Assembly: GCA_004554205.1 (NCBI GenBank)
Contig: SFNH01000118.1
Location: 1-5,395, forward strand
Reading direction: 5' to 3'
Source: Clostridium sp.
GTDB taxonomy: Bacteria; Bacillota; Clostridia; Lachnospirales; Lachnospiraceae
Length of the DNA: 5,395 bases
Shown: in pieces, positions 1 to 5,022 of the stretch
How the letters are laid out: every line of letters starts with the position of its first letter
Position numbering within the stretch: position 1 is the first letter of the stretch
Notes under the pieces: generated by a model
Told to the model about the DNA's origin: nothing
The model's database searches: none
What the model saw: only the letters and a program-made list of their open reading frames with translations
Translations under genes and position numbers: made by a program

Positions 1-338
1 TGAACCTGCATTTGCCGTATTACGGGGATAAATGATGATGATTTCATCACATCCAGCTAACGATTTGGCGGTAGATGTGAAAGTCGAACACGCCGCCATT
101 GTTAGCTGTGCTAACACCCAGCTAACAGCACTGGGGGAAAACGGGGGTATTTCGAAGGGAAATGCGAACAGTGAAAAATGTTAGAAACCCAGCAATGTCA
201 AGGCTTAAAGGCACTTCAGGGAACAGCAAAGGCGAACACTTTTTCGATCTCCTAAGAAAGCGCTCGCCCGAATCCAAAGCGCGGTTTGCAAAGCGGGTCG
301 AGGGTTCGACTTGCGTCGGACGCATCCCCCTCTGCCTG

Positions 339-363
339 TCACATTTCTGCTAATGAAATGTGA
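339..363. repeat. 9-bp inverted repeat TCACATTTC / GAAATGTGA
   Basis: The two arms are perfect and separated by the 7-nt loop TGCTAAT, which itself carries the GCTAAT word. A T6 run follows at 371-376 after an 8-nt GC-containing gap. It could serve as a weak terminator for something transcribed from the left, or as a binding site. The stem is AT-rich, so a terminator role is doubtful. Confidence 0.45.
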
Positions 364-480
364 GCGCTGGTTTTTTGTCCCCACAGAATTGTTTGCAACG
401 CAAACATCCTGCTAATACGAGAGGCCAAAAACAGGCCGATCCGTTAGCAGAAAACCAAACGAAATCATAACAATCAAATA

Positions 481-513
481 CCGGAAAACCCTTGAAAATA
501 CTGAGTTTTCCGG
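481..513. repeat. 9-bp inverted repeat just 5' of tRNA-Arg
   Basis: CCGGAAAAC (481-489) pairs perfectly with GTTTTCCGG (505-513) around a 15-nt loop, ending five bases before the mature 5' end of the tRNA. No T-run follows, so it is not an obvious terminator. If transcription starts upstream, the precursor leader would carry this hairpin, which could influence 5' processing. A weak promoter candidate upstream is TTAGCA (444-449), 16 bp, CATAAC (466-471), with 4 of 6 consensus matches in each box. This is inference. Confidence 0.5.
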
Positions 514-518
514 CACAT

Positions 519-595
519 GCACCCGTAGCTCAGCAGGATAGAGCGACCGCCTCCTAAGCGGTAGGCCGTGGGTTCGAATCCCGCCGGGTGCGCCA
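519..595 (+). tRNA. tRNA-Arg (anticodon CCT)
   Basis: A full cloverleaf can be drawn. The acceptor stem is GCACCCG (519-525) with CGGGTGC (585-591), followed by discriminator G592 and an encoded CCA (593-595). The D arm is GCTC/GAGC (528-531, 541-544). The anticodon arm is ACCGC/GCGGT (546-550, 558-562) around loop CTCCTAA, giving anticodon CCT at 553-555, which reads AGG. The T arm is GTGGG/CCCGC (568-572, 580-584) with loop TTCGAAT and one G-T wobble. It carries arginine for the AGG codon, which is used in the neighbouring genes. The encoded CCA is usual in many Bacillota. tRNA 3' ends are common integration sites, but I find no second copy of the 3' end in this window. Confidence 0.97.
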
Positions 596-604
596 AAACC
601 ACCG

Positions 605-668
605 AAAAACCCCCGATTCCGAGCCAAAAAGCTGCTAACAGCCTTCAACTTAGGAATCGGGGGTTTTT
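605..668 (+). terminator. Bidirectional intrinsic terminator behind tRNA-Arg
   Basis: Arms AAAAACCCCCGATTCC (605-620) and GGAATCGGGGGTTTTT (653-668) are perfectly complementary over 16 bp. The T5 run ends the plus-strand transcript, and the A5 run does the same for a minus-strand transcript. The 32-nt loop holds a second small hairpin GCTG-ctaa-CAGC (631-642). Lying 10 bases after the tRNA CCA, it most likely ends the tRNA transcript. The loop is unusually long for an intrinsic terminator. Confidence 0.85.
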
Positions 669-669
669 C

Positions 670-1040
670 TATTTTGGGGTGTCAGCGGAGCCGATGCCCC
701 TGCTCATATTTTCAAAGAGCCATTAGCAGATTTCTAATTTTTCGGCCCGATTTCTAACGCGCTTTTTCCTTCATTAGAATTTTCGTGCTAATTATTTTGT
801 GCGACGCTGCAAGCCGTTCTGAGAAGACCTGACAGCCCGGCTTGTTTTTCACTGTTCTTTAGGGCTTTTTCCGGCTATTCGGGGATTGTTTTCGGGCGTG
901 CTTCCCGGCTCACCACATCCCCCATTAGAGGCGTCGTTTAGATGGGATTAGCGGATTCAATGATTCCCGTTTGCATTTCTAACATCGCTCATAAATCGTT
1001 GCACCCGGCCTTCTCTCCCCTATGAGGGAAAGCTTCCGAG
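670..1040. other. Non-coding stretch between tRNA terminator and flavodoxin promoter
   Basis: I see no gene here: no open frame of note with a ribosome binding site on either strand. It contains the near-direct repeat GATTTCTAA at 729-737 and 749-757 (20 bp apart), several GCTAAT/ATTAGC words, T-rich tracts and one terminator-like hairpin at 809-849. A short unrecognised RNA between 670 and 850 cannot be excluded. Confidence 0.5.
809..849 (+). terminator. Weak terminator-like hairpin CAAGCCG / CGGCTTG with T5
   Basis: CAAGCCG (810-816) pairs with CGGCTTG (838-844), extended by a G-T pair (809/845), and a T5 run occupies 845-849. The 21-nt loop is large and no gene is visible directly upstream. 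It may be a back-up stop for tRNA read-through or the end of a small RNA. Confidence 0.4.
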
Positions 1041-1044
1041 GGAC

Positions 1045-1080
1045 ATTATAGTGGAAGAGAATCAGAAAACCTGCTATAAT
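1045..1080 (+). promoter_or_regulatory. Extended -10 promoter of the flavodoxin gene
   Basis: A perfect TATAAT (1075-1080) is preceded by TGC (1072-1074), an extended -10. At 17-bp spacing the -35 position reads TGGAAG (1052-1057), a poor match, as is usual when the extended element is present. Transcription would start near 1087, giving a leader of about 34 nt before the chosen ATG. The -10 also takes part in a 7-bp inverted repeat, ATTATAG (1045-1051) with CTATAAT (1074-1080), so a regulator could bind here, or the left copy could be a minus-strand -10. It probably drives the whole gene cluster, because I see no good promoter in the later gaps. Confidence 0.7.
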
Positions 1081-1120
1081 AGTGGCTACGGAATCACACT
1101 GTATGACGAGGTGCATGTGC

Positions 1121-1597
1121 ATGAGTAGGAAACTTGTTGCGTACTTCTCCGCGAGTGGTCATACTGCCAAAGTGGCTGAGCATCTTGCTGAAGCAATTGG
1201 CGCAGATCTGTTTGAAATAGCCCCCAGGGTTCGATACACGAAGAAGGATCTGGACTGGCAGGATCAGGCGTCCCGCAGCTCCGTTGAGATGCGCGATCCT
1301 TCCTGCCGGCCTGAAATGGAGATGCTCCGTGACAACATGGCAGACTATGACACGGTCTATCTGGGCTTCCCCATATGGTGGTATGTCGCGCCCAGGATCA
1401 TCAATACCTTCCTTGAGGCTCATGACCTGTCCGGCAAGACCATCATTCCCTTTGCAACGTCCGGCGGAAGCGGGCTGGGCGATACGGTCAAGCTGCTTGC
1501 GTCCAGCTGCCCGGAAGCCAGATTCCTGAACGGAAGAGTGTTCAGCCCGTCTGCAAGTCAGACTGAGCTGCTGCAATGGGCGAATCAATGCTCCTGA
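1121..1597 (+). CDS. Flavodoxin (Flavodoxin_4-like family)
   Basis: This is a small FMN-binding electron carrier of 158 residues acting in the cytoplasm. The N-terminal beta strand and phosphate-binding loop read VAYFSASGHT (residues 6-15), where the SASGHT turn holds the FMN phosphate. FPIWWYVAP (83-91) and FATSGGSG (111-118) are the other flavin-contacting segments typical of this group. The redox partner is not visible. I chose the ATG at 1121 because GAGG at 1108-1111 sits 9 bases upstream and the conserved fold begins at residue 4. In-frame GTG at 1082 and ATGs at 1103 and 1115 would only add a Met/Cys-rich tail, and the GTG lies too close to the promoter. Codon use is more AT-rich than in the four genes downstream, so the gene may have a separate history even if it is co-transcribed. 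Confidence 0.93.
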   Translation: MSRKLVAYFSASGHTAKVAEHLAEAIGADLFEIAPRVRYTKKDLDWQDQASRSSVEMRDPSCRPEMEMLRDNMADYDTVYLGFPIWWYVAPRIINTFLEAHDLSGKTIIPFATSGGSGLGDTVKLLASSCPEARFLNGRVFSPSASQTELLQWANQCS

Positions 1598-1674
1598 CGC
1601 GATTCTGTCCTGCGCAAAACCCAAGTCCAAGATAGCGTTATATCGTCATTGGTCCCAGAGAGGAGGAATCACCC
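1598..1674 (+). promoter_or_regulatory. Gap between flavodoxin and SRAP genes with strong RBS
   Basis: AGGAGG (1661-1666) lies 8 bases before a GTG start and fixes the start of the SRAP gene. I find no convincing promoter or terminator in this 77-base gap, and no LexA-type GAAC-N4-GTTC box, so read-through from the flavodoxin promoter is the simplest reading. Confidence 0.6.
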
Positions 1675-2268
1675 GTGTGTGGTCGCTACTACATCGCCGA
1701 GGATGACCTGTCCGATGAACTCAGCCGGATGATTGACGAACTGAACCGCAAAAAGACGCCGGAAGGGCTGAAAACCTCCGGCGAGATTTTCCCCTCCGAT
1801 ATTGTCCCGGTGCTGGCGAACAGCCGGAAGCAGGATGTCCAGCCCTTTGCCATGCGATGGGGCTACGCCTTCCCCAACGGTCGCCCCATCATCAACGCCC
1901 GCGCAGAAACCGCTGCGCAGAAGCCCATGTTCAAAGACGGCATGCGCCAGCGACGCTGCGTCATCCCTGCCAGCCACTACTTCGAGTGGGAGCGGCGCGG
2001 CGCAGCGAGGACGAAATACGCCATTCGTCCCGCACACGCGGATACGCTGTATCTGGCAGGCATCTACCATCTGGAGAACCATGACGGCGTGATCGTCCCG
2101 GCGTTTACCATCCTGACCCGAGACGCGGCCCCGGGCATCGCGTTTATCCACCCCCGTATGCCTGTGCTGCTGCCGCCGGACGCCACTGCCGATTGGCTGA
2201 ATCCGGGCTATAACGCGGAGGAGATCATTGCTGCCGCGCTGACGGATATGGAATACCAGTCTGCATAA
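1675..2268 (+). CDS. SRAP domain protein (YedK/HMCES-type abasic-site crosslinking)
   Basis: This 197-residue protein has the size of bacterial SRAP proteins, formerly called SOS response-associated peptidases. Family members bind abasic sites in single-stranded DNA and form a covalent thiazolidine link through Cys2, shielding the lesion. The catalytic set is complete: Cys2 in MCGRY, Asn74 in INARAET, Glu104 in ASHYFEW, and His159 in HPRMPVLL. These match the known Cys2, Asn75, Glu105 and His160 of E. coli YedK almost position for position. The start is GTG at 1675. No other start would place Cys right after the initiator Met, which must be removed for activity, and AGGAGG sits 8 bases upstream. 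The macro-domain gene follows after 32 bases. No SOS box is visible, so an SOS link is not supported here. Confidence 0.96.
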   Translation: MCGRYYIAEDDLSDELSRMIDELNRKKTPEGLKTSGEIFPSDIVPVLANSRKQDVQPFAMRWGYAFPNGRPIINARAETAAQKPMFKDGMRQRRCVIPASHYFEWERRGAARTKYAIRPAHADTLYLAGIYHLENHDGVIVPAFTILTRDAAPGIAFIHPRMPVLLPPDATADWLNPGYNAEEIIAAALTDMEYQSA

Positions 2269-2300
2269 GAAACCCGGTTCCGGGACTAGGAGGGAAAGAC
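2269..2300 (+). promoter_or_regulatory. RBS and small hairpin before the macro-domain gene
   Basis: AGGAGGG (2288-2294) stands 6 bases before the ATG at 2301. Just upstream CCCG-gttc-CGGG (2273-2284) can form a 4-bp hairpin with a tetraloop. It has no T-run and leaves the ribosome binding site free, so it may be a minor spacer structure only. Confidence 0.55.
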
Positions 2301-3317
2301 ATGCCGCTTGAGATTGTCAGAAACGATATTACGAAGATGTCGGTGGATGCCATCGTCAACGCCGCCAACACGACCCTGCTGGGCGGCGGCGGTGTGGACG
2401 GCGCCATCCACCGTGCCGCGGGGCCGCAGCTGCTCGAGGAGTGCAGGACGCTGCACGGCTGCCAAACCGGCGAGGCGAAGATCACCCGCGGGTATCGTCT
2501 GCCGTGCAAATACGTCATCCACACCGCAGGCCCCATATGGCAGGACGGTCATCATGGCGAGCGTGAGCTGCTGACCGCCTGCTATCGGAACTCTCTGGAG
2601 CTTGCGGACAAATACCATTGCGAGAGCGTGGCCTTTCCCCTGATTTCCTCCGGCGTCTACGGCTATCCCAAGGCGCAGGCGCTCAAGGTAGCGATGGACA
2701 CCATCACGCAGTTTCTGCTCGATCACGACATGACGGTCTACATCGTCGTGTTCTCAAAGGACGCCTTTGAGGTCAGCAGCAAGCTGTTCAAGGATATTGA
2801 AGCCTACATCGACGACGTGTATGTCGATGAGCACCTGAGCGCGCCCAGCGAAGCCACGCGGATGCGGCTTCAGCGCCGGTATCTGGAAAAGGCAAAGGCA
2901 TACGAAGTGGAGCCGGAGGAATGCTGCGCACCGTCCATGGCCTCGGACGCCTGCCTGGATGATATGCTCAGTCAGGTGGACGAGAGCTTCGCGCAGATGC
3001 TCATCCGCAAGATCGACGAAAAGCACATGACCGATGCGCAATGCTACAAGCGGGCCAACGTGGATCGCAGGCTGTTCAACAAGATCAAGAACATCCCGGA
3101 TTATAAACCCAGCAAGCAGACGGCGCTGGCCTTTGCCATCGCGCTGGAGCTGTCGCTGAACGAAACGAAGGATATGCTCATGAAGGCGGGCTTTGCCCTG
3201 TCCCACAGCAGCAAGGCGGACATCGTCGTGGAATACTGTATCATGACGGGCAACTACGACATCATGGAAATCAACCAGATTCTCTTCAAGCTCGATCTGC
3301 AGCCGCTTGGCTATTGA
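2301..3317 (+). CDS. Macro domain protein with C-terminal helical domain
   Basis: The protein has 338 residues in two parts. Residues 1-170 are a macro domain: NAANTTLLGGGGVDGAIH (20-37) is the ADP-ribose-binding loop of the MacroD/YmdB type, followed by HTAGP (74-78) and the second ligand loop ISSGVYGYP (115-123). Relatives hydrolyse O-acetyl-ADP-ribose or remove ADP-ribose from acidic residues of proteins, so hydrolase activity is likely but untested. Residues 170-225 form a charged linker. Residues 226-338 are a separate helical domain (around FAQMLIRKIDEK, ANVDRRLFNKIKN, KQTALAFAIALELSLNETKDML) that looks like a degenerate XRE-type helix-turn-helix and which I recall as recurrent in Clostridia proteins. 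It may bind nucleic acid or a partner. Start: ATG with AGGAGGG 6 bases upstream. The next gene encodes another ADP-ribose hydrolase. Confidence 0.95.
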   Translation: MPLEIVRNDITKMSVDAIVNAANTTLLGGGGVDGAIHRAAGPQLLEECRTLHGCQTGEAKITRGYRLPCKYVIHTAGPIWQDGHHGERELLTACYRNSLELADKYHCESVAFPLISSGVYGYPKAQALKVAMDTITQFLLDHDMTVYIVVFSKDAFEVSSKLFKDIEAYIDDVYVDEHLSAPSEATRMRLQRRYLEKAKAYEVEPEECCAPSMASDACLDDMLSQVDESFAQMLIRKIDEKHMTDAQCYKRANVDRRLFNKIKNIPDYKPSKQTALAFAIALELSLNETKDMLMKAGFALSHSSKADIVVEYCIMTGNYDIMEINQILFKLDLQPLGY

Positions 3318-3320
3318 TTT

Positions 3321-3337
3321 GTCGCTTTACAGGCGAC
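3321..3337 (+). repeat. Small hairpin GTCGC / GCGAC after the macro gene
   Basis: GTCGC (3321-3325) pairs with GCGAC (3333-3337) around a 7-nt loop, starting three bases after the stop codon. It precedes the much larger hairpin at 3343-3387 and may stack on it or pause RNA polymerase. It has no T-run of its own. Confidence 0.4.
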
Positions 3338-3342
3338 CACAA

Positions 3343-3393
3343 GCCTCCCTGTTTTTGATAGACTGTGTTCATCAAAGACAGGGAGGCGTTTTT
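3343..3393 (+). terminator. Terminator-like hairpin that buries the RBS of the next gene
   Basis: The left arm 3343-3359 (GCCTCCCTGTTTTTGAT) pairs with 3371-3387 (ATCAAAGACAGGGAGGC) over 17 bp with a single G-U wobble. The 11-nt loop is 3360-3370. T5 follows at 3389-3393 after one G. This has every mark of an intrinsic terminator. However, the right arm contains GGGAGG (3381-3386), the only ribosome binding site for the ADP-ribosylglycohydrolase, whose ATG is at 3395. When folded, the hairpin would both stop transcription and hide that site. The macro gene stops at 3317, so a terminating ribosome would not melt the stem. Partial termination or a conditional attenuator is the likely role. Confidence 0.8.
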
Positions 3394-3394
3394 C

Positions 3395-4234
3395 ATGATC
3401 GGAGCGATCATCGGCGACATCGCCGGCTCGACCTACGAGTTTCACAGTATCAAGACAAAGGACTTTCCGCTGTTTGCGCCAGGGAGCAACACCACCGACG
3501 ACAGCCTGATGAGCATTGCAGTGGCCAGCGCACTGATGCAGACAGGTAAAGACGAAGACTTCAAGACAAGCGTCGTCTCCTCCATGCGGCAGATCGCCGC
3601 GAAGTACCCCTGCCCCATGGGCGGCTACGGCGGGGGCTTCCGTCACTGGCTGGTTTCCCCTCACCCCCGCCCCTACGGCAGCTTTGGGAACGGCTCGGCG
3701 ATGCGCGTGTCCCCGTGCGGGGATGTCGCCGCCACGCTGGACGAAGCACTTGCGCTGGCGAAGCAGTCCGCAGAGGTGACGCACAGCCACCCGGAGGGCA
3801 TCAAGGGCGCGCAAGCGGTGGCGGCAGCCATCTATCTGGCGCGCACCGGGGAAAGCAGGGACGGCATCCGCAGCTACATCGAGCAGCACTTCTATCCTCT
3901 TCATCAGACGGTGGACGAAATCAGGCCGCGCTATCGCTTTGATGAAACCTGTCAGGGCACGGTGCCGCAGGCCATCACCGCGTTTCTGGAATCCGTGAGC
4001 TTTGAGGATGCGCTTCGTACGGCGGTCTCGCTGGGCGGGGACTGCGACACGCTGACCGACATCACCTGCGCCATCGCCTGGCCTTTCTATGCCAGAGGCG
4101 GCTTGGATACCACGATGGTGCGCCTGCGCGACGAGGCGCTTGCCCTGCTCCATGACGACCTGCGCGGAATCGTCATCCGGTGGGAGGAGCGCTATGGCGG
4201 GTACAAGACCACGACGAACAGCAAGGCTGACTGA
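3395..4234 (+). CDS. ADP-ribosylglycohydrolase (DraG/ARH family)
   Basis: This 279-residue protein has the usual length of the family, whose members use two Mg2+ or Mn2+ ions to cut ADP-ribose from arginine, serine or other acceptors in the cytoplasm. Seen in the sequence: GAIIGDIAGSTYEF (3-16), the metal-binding TTDDS (33-37), FGNGSAMRVSP (97-107), SAEVTHSHPEGIKGA (125-139) with the substrate-side histidines, and SLGGDCDTLT (212-221), which carries the C-terminal metal ligands D216, D218 and T221. All expected ligand positions are filled. The ATG at 3395 is chosen because GGGAGG lies 8 bases upstream and the family begins MIGAIIGD. An in-frame GTG at 3365 would add ten residues, lacks a ribosome binding site and lies in the hairpin loop. 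The next gene starts 14 bases after the stop, so the two are very probably co-translated. The exact substrate is unknown. Confidence 0.95.
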   Translation: MIGAIIGDIAGSTYEFHSIKTKDFPLFAPGSNTTDDSLMSIAVASALMQTGKDEDFKTSVVSSMRQIAAKYPCPMGGYGGGFRHWLVSPHPRPYGSFGNGSAMRVSPCGDVAATLDEALALAKQSAEVTHSHPEGIKGAQAVAAAIYLARTGESRDGIRSYIEQHFYPLHQTVDEIRPRYRFDETCQGTVPQAITAFLESVSFEDALRTAVSLGGDCDTLTDITCAIAWPFYARGGLDTTMVRLRDEALALLHDDLRGIVIRWEERYGGYKTTTNSKAD

Positions 4235-4248
4235 AAGGAGCAACAACC

Positions 4249-4893
4249 ATGAAAAAGAATCTGACGGAGCTTGTTTTCATTCTGGATCGCAGCGGCTCCA
4301 TGGCGGGGCTGGAAAAGGACACGATCGGCGGCTTCAACTCGATGATTGCGCAGCAAAAGGCCGCTGAGGGCGATGCGCTTGTTTCGACGGTGCTCTTTTC
4401 CAATGAGAGCAAGGTCATCCACGACCGCATCGACGTCCGGCGGGTCGAGCCGCTGACCGAAAGGCAGTATGTCGCGTGCGGCTGCACGGCGCTGCTGGAC
4501 GCCATCGGCGGCGCGATTCATCACATCGGCAACGTTCACAAGTACGCCCGCGAGGAGGATCGCCCGGAGCACACGCTGTTTGTGATCACCACGGACGGCA
4601 TGGAGAACGCCAGCCGCCATTACAGCAGCGACCGCGTGAAGCAAATGATCGAGCGGCAGAAGAGCCGCTACGGCTGGGAGTTCCTGTTCCTCGGCGCGAA
4701 CATCGACGCGGTGGAGACTGCCGGTCACTTTGGCATCGACGCCGACCGCGCCGTGAACTACCACAGCGACAGCGAAGGTACCGCGCTCAACTATGAGGTG
4801 CTCAGCGAGACCATCTGCGCCGTGCGGTGCAGCCAGCCGCTGGGAAGCGATTGGAAGAAACGCATCGATGAGGACTACAAGCGCAGGAAGTAA
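4249..4893 (+). CDS. vWA (von Willebrand factor A) domain protein with intact MIDAS
   Basis: The 214 residues are essentially a single vWA domain. The metal-ion-dependent adhesion site is complete: D13-R-S15-G-S17 in FILDRSGSM, T80 in CGCTALLDAIG, and D116 in VITTDGMEN. Such domains bind a partner protein through a shared Mg2+. GWEFLFLGANIDAV (142-155) is the closing strand region. There is no signal peptide or membrane segment, so the protein is cytoplasmic. No other domain is present, which suggests an adaptor for a partner encoded nearby. AAAGGAG (4234-4240) overlaps the stop codon of the upstream gene and sits 8 bases before the ATG, so translation is likely coupled to the ADP-ribosylglycohydrolase. 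The C-terminus ends in a lysine/arginine-rich tail. The function is not known. Confidence 0.93.
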   Translation: MKKNLTELVFILDRSGSMAGLEKDTIGGFNSMIAQQKAAEGDALVSTVLFSNESKVIHDRIDVRRVEPLTERQYVACGCTALLDAIGGAIHHIGNVHKYAREEDRPEHTLFVITTDGMENASRHYSSDRVKQMIERQKSRYGWEFLFLGANIDAVETAGHFGIDADRAVNYHSDSEGTALNYEVLSETICAVRCSQPLGSDWKKRIDEDYKRRK

Positions 4894-4912
4894 TCAAATA
4901 GTATCTTCAAGG

Positions 4913-4930
4913 TGAACAACGCTGTGTTCA
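4913..4930. repeat. Dyad TGAACA-N6-TGTTCA
   Basis: TGAACA (4913-4918) and TGTTCA (4925-4930) form a perfect 6-bp inverted repeat with a 6-bp spacer. The half-site equals the TGTTCA word repeated at 5023-5052, and the 12-bp start-to-start distance is the same. It is likely a site for the same DNA-binding protein, or a short hairpin after the vWA gene. Confidence 0.5.
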
Positions 4931-5022
4931 GAGCTTCGCCACCTGCTTCGTTGCGGATTACTTTTCAACTAATCTTTGTTACTCTTGAAAAAGAATCATT
5001 TTTCAATGTTATCCTCCCTCTG

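Larger units (their letters stand above)
1..518. other. Intergenic region upstream of tRNA-Arg, rich in short palindromes
   Basis: I see no convincing gene here. Short open frames exist on both strands (about 63-67 codons between 122 and 353), but they overlap each other, lack ribosome binding sites and resemble no family I know. What is visible is structure: GTTAGC-tgt-GCTAAC (101-115), GTCGA-gggt-TCGAC (297-310), TGCGTC-g-GACGCA (312-324), TCACATTTC-tgctaat-GAAATGTGA (339-363), TGTTTGC-aac-GCAAACA (390-406) and CCGGAAAAC/GTTTTCCGG (481-513). The first bases could be the tail of an upstream gene: frame 3 reads NLHLPYYGDK and stops at 33-35, but this is too short to call. The region could be a dispersed repeat, a small RNA gene, or the edge of an integrated element next to the tRNA. 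Confidence 0.5.
56..952. repeat. Recurrent GCTAAY / RTTAGC hexamer around the tRNA gene
   Basis: GCTAAC or GCTAAT, in either orientation, starts at 56, 101(-), 110, 121, 349, 411, 443(-), 634, 722(-), 787 and 947(-). That is eleven occurrences in about 1 kb, where roughly one is expected by chance. The longer word CTGCTAA/TTAGCAG occurs exactly at 347-353, 409-415, 444-450, 632-638 and 723-729, and the 9-mer GCTAACAGC at 121-129 and 634-642. I noticed none in the five-gene cluster at 1121-4893. The spacing is irregular and both orientations occur, so this is not a tandem or CRISPR array. Protein-binding sites, such as integrase arm sites or regulator sites, or degenerate repeat debris are possible. 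The function is unknown. Confidence 0.6.

Noticed and set aside
3..35. Possible C-terminal tail of an upstream gene (NLHLPYYGDK then stop)
   Set aside because: Only ten codons are visible, and the other forward frames also stop early, so the assignment cannot be supported without the preceding sequence.
122..353. Overlapping short open frames on both strands (67 and 63 codons)
   Set aside because: They lack ribosome binding sites, contain palindromic DNA and show no recognisable family. A dispersed repeat or structured RNA explains them as well.
571..595. attL/attR pair at the 3' end of tRNA-Arg
   Set aside because: No second copy of the tRNA 3' end occurs in this window and no integrase gene is visible, so integration here is not shown.
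412..648. Minus-strand open frame of 78 codons containing GGIRTHGLPLRRRSLYPAELR
   Set aside because: This is the antisense translation of the tRNA-Arg gene, a familiar false protein in databases. It has no ribosome binding site and is explained entirely by the tRNA.
1082..1120. Earlier GTG/ATG starts for the flavodoxin
   Set aside because: The GTG at 1082 is directly after the -10 box and would be at or before the transcript start, and the added residues are not part of the flavodoxin fold.
1598..1674. SOS box (LexA site) in front of the SRAP gene
   Set aside because: I searched by eye for GAAC-N4-GTTC and close variants and found none.
3365..3394. Upstream GTG start for the ADP-ribosylglycohydrolase
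   Set aside because: It lacks a ribosome binding site, would add ten residues ahead of the conserved MIGAIIGD start, and lies in a hairpin loop. It is kept only as a possible alternative entry point.
3311..4246. Long minus-strand open frame of 311 codons
   Set aside because: It is opposite a clear ADP-ribosylglycohydrolase gene, has no family resemblance and arises from GC-rich codon bias.
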